This document shows, one piece after another, positions 12,301 through 21,863 of a stretch of 64,000 nucleotides of DNA (positions are counted from its first letter, which is position 1; each line of letters begins with the position of its first letter). The notes below the pieces were generated by a model. The model ran no database searches and was not told the DNA's origin. It was given only the letters and a program-made list of their open reading frames with translations. Source of the DNA: Petrosia ficiformis (Eukaryota; Porifera; Demospongiae; Haplosclerida; Petrosiidae); contig OX345645.1 in assembly GCA_947044365.1 (NCBI GenBank), positions 4,225,741 through 4,289,740 of the forward strand. The letters run 5' to 3'. The translations under genes were made by a program, and so were the position numbers.

Positions 12301-15300
12301 TATTATAATGGCAATACATAAACAATATTGTGATACTCAAATTAGGTATTGTGATATGCAAATATAATTAGGTATCGCCCAGGCCTAAATTCCCAATGTA
12401 GAAACAACTATCCAATGGTTATTTTGGGCATGGACAATCTGGAGGTAATTAGAAGGTGAATTGAGCATTGATATACCATTCTGCTTTGCCAATAGTAATG
12501 TACACCGTAATCCATTAAGACTTGGAAATTGCTTTTTCAAAATTTCCAAAGCAAAGTTGATGTGTTTATCAGTTAATTGCCCTCCGGAAGAAATAATGCT
12601 TTTGTCTTCTTCATTCAGATGATAACGGGCATTAATACTTATCCACAAACATGAAGCAAGAAGACCATTACTATCAAATTTCTGGTTATTGACTAAATCA
12701 ACAACACCATGACTAATGCTAGCGTCAATTTTCCTTCTTTTACATGCTGGTTCTTCAGCTGGATGAATTATGGGTAACACCAATTTCTTTATTTTTGTTA
12801 CGAGTGCATTTTGACCTTTAAATATTAGCTTACAGGGAACTTCGATACCTCCTTGGGGTAAATCAGCTGAAAAACGCCTACCTGCAGTAACTATACAAGT
12901 TATAGTACCGTTTGCTCTCAAGAAAAGAGAACAGGCGGCGGAGATTTTCCTTGGCACATGGCCAACAATCGTGTCACGGCCTTTTATAACACAGACAGCA
13001 TACGGATCGTCGGTATTGTCGGTCTCTCTGTTACACCCGAGACTCTCTCCTACAAACGAAGTCCACAGGTTCTTGTAAATGTGGTATCCTCTTATACAGC
13101 TCTCTATCTCGTATTCAGATTCCATTTCCTTGCATGTTCACACGTTTGTACTATACTCGTGTGTGGTACGTATACCCGCGCCCAAGGTCGAATATGGGCG
13201 TGGTTATGTAGTTATGAATATTAATAATCGAGTACCACAGGGTAGGCTTTGCAAAATTTAAATTCGCAAAATTGAAAAAATTAGCAAATCGCAAAATTTT
13301 TGTCCGCACACATTACCGGCTATACGGTATCTTGCTTGTCTAAACGAAGCCATAGAGATCAAAAACCAAGCTGGTTGCGCAATGAAGCCCCTCATTCTAT
13401 GTGGTCACTTGAGCATGCGTACTAGCTAGTGACCTTGACCTTGCTGAGAAGAACTGGGAGTCTGAAATGTCAAGAAAAGGAGAAAATAAGAAAAATGATG
13501 ATCCCAACGACAGGGATTTTGTTTTACCCAAAAAGAAAAAGGCAAGATTTAACACTGTAAGTACTAACAGTGAAATTGAAGAGATTAGTAAAGGGTATGT
13601 TCCCGTGAATACGAAACGAAACACATCTTGGTCAATGAAAGTTTTTTCTGAGTGGCGATCTGCCAGGGATGGTGACGAAAAGTGCCCCAGTGACCTATTT
13701 GAAAACCCGACAACTGGGTATTGGCTCCCTCGGTTCATTAATGAAGTAAGGAGGACTGATGGCGAGCCCTATCCTCCCAGAACTATTAATCAAATTTTAG
13801 CCGGTCTACAGAGGTATATGCTTGACAATAATTATTGCGTACCCAAGTTTCTTGATTGGAAAAATTCACAGTTCAGGCCAATTCACGGAGCTTGTGATTA
13901 TGTCTACCATACTCTACACTCACAAGGAGTGGGCACTAGCGTACGATCAACTCCTGTGATCACAGATGATGAGGAAGCTCAATTGTGGAGTACCGGTGTG
14001 CTAGGAACTGAACAGCCATTGCAGTTATTGAGAGCAGTCTTTTATTATGTTGGAAAAAGGTTCTGTGTGCGTGGGGGAGAAGAGCAAAGAAAGCTGGGTC
14101 CCTCTCAATTCATTCGTTCCCATAACCCTGACTGTTTTACATTTGTGGAACATGGGTCAAAAAACCGTTCTGGTACGTCAAACGAACTGCATCTTAAGAA
14201 CAAGGTTGTTCCCTGTCCTGCTCTGCCAGAGGAAAGACCACAATGTCTAGTTTTTTTAATGGATCTATATTTAAGCAAGTTGCCCAAGTTTGCCTTTGAT
14301 GCAGACATATTGTATTTACGTCCAAAAAGAAAGGCTTCAAGTGACCTAAATGAAGCTTGGTTTGATAATGCAGCTGTAGGTAAAAACAAACTTGCTACAA
14401 TTGTTAAAGACATGTGTGCAGAGGCTGGAATAGCTAGGAAGACTAATCATAGTTTACGAGCAACTGGAGCTACCACCATGTTCCAAAACTCTGTACCAGA
14501 GAGGGTGATACAGAAAGTAACTGGTCATCGTTCACTGGAGGCACTACGAGAATATGAAAGGGTTTCCATTGATCAGCATAAGCAAGTTAGCAAAATACTG
14601 ATGACTAACGTAAAGAAGACAGAAAGTGTATCGGCCAGTGAAACAAAGGTTGGGTTTCTTGGTGGAATAAACAACTGCTCAATATAGCAATTTACTATAA
14701 ACATCAAAACAGTTGCCACTGAAAAAGCTGATGATGATTAATTCTTGTTGACTACAATTTGAGTGCACTTCTGGTATATAAACTTCATTTTTTTTTTCAC
14801 AAAAAAATTGTTTTAAACTCTAATTAACTTTAATATACATCCCATGGGAATATTGATATCACCCTGATATACATTATATTACCAGTGCTGTGGCTTTGAT
14901 CTCTATGGCTTCCATTAGACAATATAACAAGTTACCCCCACCACAAAGAATTACAAAGGTTGAGTACTGAATATTAGCTATCACAAGTACATGGTTTCCT
15001 CTCTTAACCCTTAGAGCACTGCTGTCACATATATGTGACAAATGTTTGTAATTGGTAGCTAATGAAAATGGCTAAAAAAGTTAACGGTTTTTCGGCGGGT
15101 GAATTTTAAAGGGGGGTGTCCCCCTGTTAATGGGGGTTTGAAGGGGGCACATCCCCCTCGCTGCCCACGCAATCTGGTAGGTAGCTGAGACATTTCCCTT
15201 GCTATATAACTCAAAATCTTGGGTGTAGCTGGTGCTAACATGTAACGGGGTCGTTTTGTTTGCCCTAGTTGAGTCCCAGTAAGCAAGTTAGTATAAGTAG

Positions 15301-17865
15301 TACTCAATGTCAGAAAAGGAGACAAGTTTGGGGTAGAGAAAGTGAGCGGTCACAAAAATATATACAGCAGAGACACCAGTGTTGGAAATGGGAAGAATTT
15401 TGAAAAAAAAAGCTCTGTGCTCTAAGGGTTAATAACAAAATCATAAGCTACAAGCCTTCTGAAGCTACCAGAAGAAATCTCAGAGGGCCTAAATTTCTTA
15501 AGGGAGTATAATCCCAGACCCTCTGAATAACAATGTGCTTCGTATGATCAATTGTTCCCCCTCCAACATAAAATCCTGTATGACATCATATAGCAAGTTA
15601 TGTGTTACCTGCTAAAATTACAGTGCAAAATTACCTTTAGCCATTTTGTAAATGAAGTCAACAAATATTCGTATGTGCAATAAATACATGACTATATTGA
15701 GTAATAACATTTTGTTGGCTTCATAATTTATACAAAATGGAGAGTTTAAATGTAAGCAGATCAGGTCAAACCAATGTAATCTAAATGTTGGCAATGATAA
15801 CTTAAGAATACAATATATATACATGTCTCGGTTTCTACAAGGTACTTTATGCAAAGCTATACACATACCGTATTTTCCCGAGTAGTGGCCGGGTCTGAAT
15901 AGAAGCCAGATCTCGTTTTAAGGCCGGGTGTTCTTGCTTTATTCACTAAATAAAGGCTGGGTCTCGAATTAAAGCTGGGTGGTGCCACGCCCACAACACG
16001 TGGACGTAGGACACGGAAGAAGGTGAATTTTGCCTAAAGCAGAATGTCAACTAAGAAGAGAAGCTCTTACGACATTTCAACAAAGATCAAGGCCATAGAA
16101 TTAGCTGAAAAACACTACCAGTGGCCATGATGCTAAGCTATCGTTAGTGGGCTCCGCCTTGTTACGTGGTGGGCGTGGTCATATATTGCCCTGCCGCATG
16201 GGTTTATGCGCACGCTAGCTTCTGGCGATTGTTTACAGGCCGGGCTCGTATACAGGCTGGTTTTGTTTAGTGGCCTGGTCAAGGAAGTGCCTTTAGGAAA
16301 TAGAGGCCCGGGCTTCTAAACGGGAAAATACGGTAATTGTATAAATAATTAGGCCTTTCCCTAGGTACCTAAAAACCCCTTCTTGCTTCAAGATAAGTAC
16401 GAGGAGCCAATAGTAAGCGTGGCCATGTGCAATGTGGGCGTGATTTCATAAAACATTTTCTTGCTTGCTAAACTCGCAACAATTAATTTATACATATATT
16501 CCTCCCAAAAATCCTAGGGAGAACCCTGAAATAAATAACCAGAATATAACAGAGATTTGCTTTGATTCAAAACTTGATTATTAGCAATAAAACTGACTTA
16601 CTATAATTAAATCATCTGACATTGAGCTAATCACATTTTCATATACCTGATCACAATTCAAAATGCATAGATACTTGTGAAATGCAACTAAACACACTAG
16701 AAATGTCAAGTGATAGCCAATAAATCTTTATAACATCTTTATGGTACGTTATAATTTGGCTGGCACTTGGGTGGAGCTATTGCTCCACCCAAGTGCCAGC
16801 CAAATTATAATATTATACAGTAGTAATTATTATACAGTAGTAATTAGTAGACATACCAGGATTCAGGGTAGTGGGCTCCATAAGATCGGATATTATCTGA
16901 TCCTGTACTGCATCATCAAAATAGGTTGAAGTTTTGTACTGTACAGAAAGTGACTCACAAAGTACGAGTTGAGAACTTTCGGGATTTTTCTCCATTGTTG
17001 CCTCAGTAGTATAATAACCACGATTCTCATGTGTAACCTGCAAAGGTTCGACTTGGGTAGTAGACAGGTAGGCTATAGATATGCTGTCACCAGACATGTG
17101 ATCACTCTTTTTGTCAGTACCACTTATACTGCGCTTAAGAGGGTTTTTAATAATCTGCTGTAGTTTTAAAGAAATACAAATGTAAATATTATAATAACAA
17201 CAGTTTTAATGTAAATAGCATTATAGCACTGTTAATATCCTTATAGTATTATTACTGTTCACATTTTTTAGTGGTTCCTCTAACATTTGGGTACAAATAT
17301 TAAAAACACATTACCAATGTTTCTGTGGTGCTACATATACATGGTGAAGTAATGTCTCTATGGGAAGCTGGGATTTCACTTTAGCCTAAATATAGAGTAT
17401 GGGTAGAATTTTAAAGAGGGAGTCCCCACGTTGAGTGCAGTTTGAAAGAAGTGACTCTGTCCATGCAATCTGGTGGGTAACTGAAACATTTCTCTTGCTG
17501 GAAAACCCAATATTGTGGGTGTAGCCGGTGCCAACATTTAGCAGAGTCATTTTGTTTTCCCCAGTTGCTGTCATCACGTTTTTGATGAACAATTTAGCAA
17601 CAAATTATTATACCGAGTCATTTAAAAATAGAATTGAAACAAGAATAATATAGAAGTATATTCAAAAATGAAAGAGGATGTAGGAATTTTAATAACGAAT
17701 AATTGTACAGTTGTTACATGTTTCATTTTGTTGCCAAAGCCATCTTGTTCCTGTGCTTTTTCAGTTTTGATATATATCCCTACAATGCCTACATACTCTT
17801 TCAATGTTTTTTTTATTATTATGGCCTGTAGGGCTATCCCTATGATTGCTTTCCACGGGGTTGAA

Positions 17866-17905
<40 letters not shown>

Positions 17906-19872
17906 TTGTGTCCACTTGCGCGACTATGCGTTGTATACGTAGTTAAGGAGGTTGCGTCATTCCTGGGGGCTCGGTCAATTAATGGGCGTGCAACGTAATA
18001 GAACGCGCGCTTGAGCTCTACAGAGTAGTATAGACCAGAAGAAGGAAAGTTGCTTGTAGCTTACGCAGAAACTGAAACTAATAGCAAGCTATTCTACCTA
18101 AAATATATTCCTAAAGTTCTATAAGGTTCTTTAAAAGGTAAGGAGAGTAGATAATCAAAATAATAACTATAATAGGCTGTTGTGTTTCAGGCATGATAAA
18201 GTCAGCCATGATTACTGAATGCTGGACACCACAAAGCAGTCATAGGGATACTTGAATTTGTAAAGCAATCATAGGGATGTTTTTTTCTCTATATACACTT
18301 GTTCTTACTGTTACTGTTATTTTAAAACATGTAATCTTTACTATTACTATTATCTATTACTATTATCTATTACTGTTACCCCATATCTGGAAGAGGTACA
18401 CCATGCCAAGGCGCCAAGTTTGGAGTACAGAAAGTGAACGATGGCCAAGATATCTGCAGCAGAGCTGCCAGTGTTGAATTGTAAAACATGCTCATTTCTC
18501 TAAGGGTTAAAGTTTAATCGTTATCAGATTACACAGTAATAACCACAAATTATTGCATGCACGAGCAAATTCCAAGAATGCATACAAAATACATTACAAT
18601 TTACCTCTATTGGACTGATTGGTTTCCATATAGACGTGCCATTTATGATGACATCTTTTAAACTCCAAGATGACAGCTGAGACGTACTTGTGGTTATGTG
18701 ATTAACAAGCTTCTCTTCAATCCATGTTGGAACTGTACATTTAAAAGTCAAGATACTTTTATGTACTGTAGTGGCACTACTTGCATGCACTGCATACAAG
18801 GCAATGAACATCTTGAAGGCTTTGAATTCCTGTGATAGAAATCTTTCAAATTCAGAAAGAGTTGTTTTATCTTTGGTCTGTTGAAGTTGAAATTGTACCT
18901 GCATTTTATAAAAAAAAAGTGAAATAATTCATACAATCTTTGAAAAAATAAATCATAGGTGAAGGGAGATGGGGTCGAGGGCACAGTATGTGGAGGAGGG
19001 GGAAGTTGGGAGACGTGTGCCTCTCCTGCTTCCTTTGTCCATAATTATTGTGTAAGGGACATTGTAATGTAGTGGGTTGTTTTCAAACCTTCACTCTATT
19101 ATTTTTAACAGCATCTTCATGTTCTTCATGGCATCTAACAAAATCGACAGCAAGTACATATGCATACCATCGATGTCTTTCGTGTTCAAATTTCTCTAGG
19201 ACTTCTACTGCCTCCAGACATTCAAAATGAACAGCTATTTCCACCATCAACCCAAAACAGGAAAAGGAACAGTAAATAGAAAGAAAATCAATTAAACCCT
19301 GGACCGTTTCCACTGATTTGAGTTCAATCATTTGAGGATACTTCATAGTGAGAAATCCCTTGATGTTTGGAATACTCTCCTTCGCTAGAATTCTCTGTAT
19401 GAAATTCGCAAATGCTCCCATAAACTGTCCCTTTAAACCTTGGAATGAAAACTCCAGCACTTCACAATTCATGTATTTTCCTGCAGTAAAGAAAACAATA
19501 TTGAATCTTTCTGAAATGTCATATATACAGGGTGTCAAAGAAATTATAATATTACTAATTTAGTCTTTCAAACCAGTAAGATGAAAGGGCAACTGCGAGT
19601 TCTTTTATTATATTTCTTGTTATGGTTTTGGTATCATACACACAGCAATTTACAGACACTGTAGAATAATTATATGAACTGCAGCTAAATATAAAATGTG
19701 ATTTAATTATCAAGCTAAATAACAATAATATTATAATTATACAGATTATAATGTATAACCGGCCTATAAAAAAAACCAATGTCTGTTGACTAGCAATTTA
19801 GACGTACGAGTCTTTCCTCGGCTTTAAAATAAAAATCACAACTATTGTACATACAGACTCACTCTTGTCCAT
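6275..19872 (-). CDS. P-loop/COR-like, Cys-rich, Death-domain protein (ROCO-like), 1116 aa
   Basis: Seven exons: 19872-19863, 19480-19089, 18898-18605, 17157-16857, 9154-7134, 6660-6618 and 6564-6275. All phases match and they total 3351 nt. Residues 1-332 are an unrecognised, mostly helical N-terminal region. A Walker A motif, GLPSSGKS, is at 363-370. The usual Roc G3 DxGGQ is replaced by ALGGEP, so the GTPase looks degenerate. A COR-like region starts near residue 690 (LPLKWIFLRS) and resembles that of the ROCO gene at 26112. A Cys/His cluster (CDECQKFYKENLCCKC, CQVVHH) spans about 980-1020. The last exon, residues about 1021-1116, is a Death-fold domain (LAEKLEIPLDEWGELQK). ROCO and Death proteins act in the cytoplasm in cell-death and innate signalling; its exact role is unknown. 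Intron 4 (7.7 kb) is filled with transposons. The 3' end carries a duplication that changed the C-terminus. Confidence 0.75.
9289..9412. repeat. Fold-back MITE
   Basis: Two long inverted arms (TACATAGCTCTGGGTGTGTT ... AACACACCCAGCGCTATGTA, and inside them AATGATATTCATAATCCC ... GGGATTATGAATATCATT) surround a short GC-rich loop. It abuts the left TA of the pogo element. Confidence 0.8.
9613..11083 (+). CDS. Pogo-like DDE transposase, one frameshift near its start
   Basis: The main open frame, 9695-11083, encodes 462 residues. An N-terminal helix-turn-helix of CENP-B/pogo type (YTAEERASIGKYASENGP) is followed by a DDE_1 endonuclease domain. The catalytic acidic residues fit D207 (NWDQTPL), D324 (IYDVFKG) and D360 (LQPLDIAIN), a DD35D spacing. 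The frame has no ATG at its start. An ATG at 9613 (MSLLSYFKKQPQPGNSD) leads into it only through a +1 shift in the A-rich run near 9670-9682, so this copy is probably slightly broken. A run of 15 G at 10112-10126 encodes five glycines. The enzyme would cut and paste the element at TA sites. Confidence 0.85.
11598..12389. mobile_element. hAT-type non-autonomous element nested in the pogo element
   Basis: The ends are TAGGCCTGGGCGATAT and ATCGCCCAGGCCTA. The flanks are ATCCCAAT at 11590-11597 and TTCCCAAT at 12390-12397, an 8-bp target duplication with one mismatch, as expected for hAT. Inside is the N-terminal part of a ZBED-type transposase on the plus strand. Confidence 0.8.
11744..12224 (+). 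pseudogene. Truncated ZBED/hAT transposase N-terminus
   Basis: ATG at 11744 starts MATSDLLKLANLLPL, then WKFYGFKNDG, then a possible intron. A BED-finger pattern follows (CIVC ... NLFSHLKK, with a frame slip before the last His), then INRWFANQEK and KSVGYFIAKDMMPLNVV. The catalytic region is missing. It is a decayed internal-deletion copy. Confidence 0.6.
13336..14922. mobile_element. Tyrosine-recombinase (Crypton-like) element with inverted ends
   Basis: The intact recombinase gene 13467-14687 is flanked by imperfect inverted repeats of about 31 bp. The left end, 13336-13366, contains GAAGCCATAGAGATCAAA; the right end, 14892-14922, contains the exact reverse complement TTTGATCTCTATGGCTTC. 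Its left edge lies 7 bp from the TA that flanks the pogo element. Cryptons are not generally known for terminal inverted repeats, so the boundaries are inference. Confidence 0.6.
13467..14687 (+). CDS. Tyrosine recombinase, Crypton/KIAA1958-like (DUF3504), 406 aa
   Basis: A single open frame from ATG 13467 to TAG. The basic N-terminus (PKKKKARF) may be a nuclear signal. A core-binding region follows (residues about 55-130), then the catalytic domain with the tyrosine-recombinase residues: Arg202 in CVRGGEEQRKL, HSLR at 328-331, His354 in TGHRS and nucleophile Tyr363 in LREYERVS. A Lys is likely in the GSKNRSG strand. Animal relatives are CryptonA transposons and domesticated genes such as KIAA1958. 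All catalytic residues are present with no stop or shift, so the copy may be active or recently so. It sits in intron 4 of the Death-domain gene, in opposite orientation. Confidence 0.88.
   Translation: MSRKGENKKNDDPNDRDFVLPKKKKARFNTVSTNSEIEEISKGYVPVNTKRNTSWSMKVFSEWRSARDGDEKCPSDLFENPTTGYWLPRFINEVRRTDGEPYPPRTINQILAGLQRYMLDNNYCVPKFLDWKNSQFRPIHGACDYVYHTLHSQGVGTSVRSTPVITDDEEAQLWSTGVLGTEQPLQLLRAVFYYVGKRFCVRGGEEQRKLGPSQFIRSHNPDCFTFVEHGSKNRSGTSNELHLKNKVVPCPALPEERPQCLVFLMDLYLSKLPKFAFDADILYLRPKRKASSDLNEAWFDNAAVGKNKLATIVKDMCAEAGIARKTNHSLRATGATTMFQNSVPERVIQKVTGHRSLEALREYERVSIDQHKQVSKILMTNVKKTESVSASETKVGFLGGINNCSI
15004..15432. repeat. piggyBac-like MITE, complete copy
   Basis: TTAA flanks both ends. 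The terminal repeats are CCCTTAGAGCAC (left) and GTGCTCTAAGGG (right). TTAA duplication and CCCTT ends are piggyBac traits. No transposase is inside. Related pieces lie at 4331-4525 and 17395-18510. Confidence 0.8.
15868..16333. mobile_element. Tigger/pogo-type MITE with a transposase remnant
   Basis: Ends are CCGTATTTTCCCG and its exact complement CGGGAAAATACGG, flanked by TA on each side. At 16043 a short frame, MSTKKRSSYDISTKIKAIEL, matches the start of a CENP-B/jerky/Tigger helix-turn-helix and stops after 28 residues. It is an internally deleted derivative of an autonomous pogo-group element. Confidence 0.85.
16749..16810. repeat. Perfect hairpin, 29-bp arms
   Basis: Arms 16749-16777 and 16782-16810 are exact reverse complements (TTATAATTTGGCTGGCACTT ...) with a 4-bp loop TATT. 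It lies about 45 bp inside intron 4 from the exon 4 donor of the Death-domain gene. Confidence 0.9.
17395..18510. repeat. piggyBac-like MITE copy split by a later insertion
   Basis: 17395-17580 matches the middle of the copy at 15004-15432 (CATGCAATCTGGTGGGTAAC, GTGGGTGTAGCCGGTGCCAA). 18391-18510 matches its right end, finishing CTCTAAGGGTTAA. About 800 bp of other sequence, including the repeat at 17821-18295, separates them. It lies in intron 3 of the Death-domain gene. Confidence 0.65.
17821..18295 (+). repeat. Dispersed MITE-like family, copy 1
   Basis: Starts ATGGCCTGTAGGGCTATCCC, passes GATTGCTTTCCACGGGGTTG, and ends CACCACAAAGCAGTCATAGG ... TTTTTTCTCTATAT, so its ends are loose inverted repeats (ATCCCTATGATTGCTT / AAGCAGTCATAGGGAT). 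Collinear copies lie at 31534-31957 and 63609-64000, with pieces at 46931-47052 and 52128-52180 and diverged traces near 26188, 32297, 43911 and 45940. A TA microsatellite sits at its left end. Confidence 0.75.
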
Positions 19873-20055
19873 TTTAGTGGCGTGATCCTATGGTCTCCCG
19901 TAGCCAGCCCCTCCCTCTGGAGACTAAAAATATTAATTTTGTTTACAGTAATAAATATTATGAAGACTTATTATAGGTGGGCCGTTTGTGGGAAAGTGGG
20001 AAGGTGTTGGAACAAATCATAACAGTACATTATGAGCAGTTACAGTTTTGCTATA

Positions 20056-20113
20056 TAGTCTCGCGAGCCAGTCCCTCCGGCTCCTCAAGCGAAGGGACTG
20101 GCTCACGAGACTA
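20056..20113. repeat. Fold-back hairpin
   Basis: Arms TAGTCTCGCGAGCCAGTCCC and GGGACTGGCTCACGAGACTA pair with one mismatch around a 16-bp loop. A related half-site (GTCTCC ... AGCCAGCCCCTCC) lies at 19893-19925. Confidence 0.85.
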
Positions 20114-20135
20114 AGACTGTTACAGTGCATTATAC

Positions 20136-21485
20136 CATAGATTGTATAGACTGCGTATACGGGATTGGAAACTGATCACGTGAGCAATACTAAATGATTG
20201 AAAACGCGGCGGACAACATCTGTAACAGCCGTTCCCAACTTCCCATACTTTCTCGTTAGCGGGAGAGAAAAGCAGAGTATTCTACAGCAACTAAAACTGT
20301 CCTTGTACTCGAGTTATTGTTTATAGGTACGTTTACAGTATTTGGTGCTACTCACAGATCTATTATCGTCAATTCCATTTAATTTATGTGACCTTTTTGG
20401 TATTGCATTGCTACACTACTACCGCTTTTATGTTGCAGCAATACACTTCTGAACGTTTGTGTACCTATAACTACTAGTGTTACTGATTTTACTATGTATT
20501 ACTTGCATGCAGAGGTAGACAAGAGCATGCTTAATGAGAATATACCTCTTTGTAGTAGGAAATCCAACATAATTATTTTAAAAACTCTGTATCATGCTAA
20601 TAACCTGGAGTGAAACTGGGTAAGTTTTGTGTACCTTTAGCTGTCCCTGTAACTACTCTACTAACCTGTATAGTGCATTAATAACAAGGTTAATGTACCG
20701 TCTACTAGAATAAACCCTTTCTTCATCAATACAATTGGATATCTGCAGTTAGTACCAGCTCCACCCAAATTGGTTGCAGCTGATTTGTGCAGTAATGATC
20801 AACAATCACATGCATTTTTAATACACACAAATTACTTCTGAATAATTATAATAACTATCATTATAAATAATATAATTATAGAGAGTATACCAACTAATTA
20901 AGAATGCCCCAGAAACTTAGATTTTACAGAATAAAAAACCGAGAAAGGAAGAGAAAAACCATGACAGTATCAATACCACTCCACTTGTTACATAATCCAC
21001 CTGCCTTGGGCTACACCTACATATCCCCAACTCTTTTGTGATTTCTCCCTTGATCTTGTTACCAACTTGTGATCATGCTTCACATCTAAAAGAAACTGTC
21101 ACAAAGAGAGAGAATTAATGTGGGGCCATTACCATAGGTTACGTTGTACACCTGAATTTTATATTAAATGGTATGACTTCATGCTTAAATCTATCAAATG
21201 CAAACCATCACCAACATTTTACCAGTACACAACCTATGAAGTTGAAATAAATACTATGTATGAAGGTAACCATCTACACAAGGCAAAGCATGTTATGGAT
21301 AAACAGGGCTTACTATAGGCAGTATTAAACAATGCCGATGTACTTTTCCAATGGTGTTTGCGAACTATTTAAATCAAAACTAGCTTAATACTATATAATA
21401 TATAACAATACTTGTATCATTATATATATATAATATATATATATATATATAATTATATATATAATTATATATATATATATATATA

Positions 21486-21525
<40 letters not shown>

Positions 21526-21794
21526 ATAATCATACATACATTCACCATTTGTTTTGTAGATACTTATAACAATATATAAGACAATAATAATGACAAATAC
21601 TCACATTTTAGCATATCTTCAATTGTTAATCACTACAGGAACCAGACAAAAATATAATACTTCAAATCTCTTCTGCCAGTGGAACAGCTCCACGTCTTAG
21701 AATGTTTCTAATTAAAGCGCGTTGTATATAACAGAGGTTGGCCGCATTACGTCATCAGTTTCCAATCCCGTATATGCAGTCTATACAATCTATG
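20136..21794. mobile_element. DNA transposon with about 45-bp inverted ends and 7-bp target duplication
   Basis: The left end CATAGATTGTATAGACTGCG and the right end ATGCAGTCTATACAATCTATG are inverted repeats. They continue as TATACGGGATTGGAAACTGA versus TCAGTTTCCAATCCCGTATA. The flanks are ATTATAC at 20129-20135 and again at 21795-21801. Inside are an apparent promoter or first-exon region near 20250-20330, a 66-residue frame at 21118-21318 and a long TA microsatellite at 21420-21522. The superfamily is not identified; a 7-bp duplication is unusual. Confidence 0.72.
21118..21318 (+). pseudogene. Protein fragment inside the unclassified transposon
   Basis: A 66-residue frame starting MWGHYHRLRCTPEFYIKWYD and rich in aromatic residues. 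It may be the last exon of a transposase, since it ends in a stop and lies near the right terminus, with a possible splice acceptor upstream (GAGAGAG|AATTAATG is weak). The family was not recognised. Confidence 0.3.
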
Positions 21795-21863
21795 ATTATA
21801 CTGTACTCTTAGTGCTCTAAATATACGTAAAAGTAATATTGTAAGTGACAGTTTAATTTAGTG

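Larger units (their letters stand above)
11309..13125 (-). pseudogene. HIRAN plus Ulp1/C48-like protease gene of the pogo element, split by a hAT insertion
   Basis: The 5' part is 13125-12391 and the 3' part 11596-11309. Without the hAT insert and one copy of its target duplication the frame runs through, for about 338 residues. The first 115 residues resemble a HIRAN domain (DDPYAVCVIKGRDTIVGHV; VPCKLIFKG). The C-terminal part has the Ulp1/C48 cysteine-protease pattern: His in NNHWIVV, Asp in VKIYDSLHF and the nucleophile Cys in YNDCGLFAIA. HIRAN is known as a DNA-end-binding domain, and C48 enzymes remove SUMO-like modifiers. It is transcribed opposite to the transposase and shares the element's inverted ends, so it is an accessory gene of the transposon. 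Its role in transposition is unknown. Confidence 0.72.
9415..13327. mobile_element. Pogo-type DNA transposon with two genes
   Basis: Terminal inverted repeats read CCGTATAGCCGGTAATGT inward from both ends. They are flanked by TA at 9413-9414 and 13328-13329, the target duplication of the Tc1/mariner/pogo superfamily. The left half encodes a pogo-like transposase on the plus strand. The right half encodes a HIRAN-Ulp1-like protein on the minus strand. A 0.8-kb hAT element (11598-12389) is nested inside the second gene. The whole lies within an intron of the Death-domain gene. Confidence 0.88.
19873..21863. promoter_or_regulatory. Divergent intergenic region interrupted by a transposon
   Basis: Lies between the start codon of the P-loop/Death gene (minus, 19872) and that of the ZU5 gene (plus, 21864). 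Subtracting the transposon 20136-21794 and one copy of its 7-bp duplication leaves about 325 bp, the size of a shared two-way promoter. It also holds a fold-back hairpin at 20056-20113. No core promoter motif was identified, so the regulatory role is inferred from geometry. Confidence 0.45.

Noticed and set aside
17668..17946. 92-codon plus-strand frame
   Set aside because: It overlaps a dispersed repeat and a TA microsatellite; no domain, and no matching splice structure.
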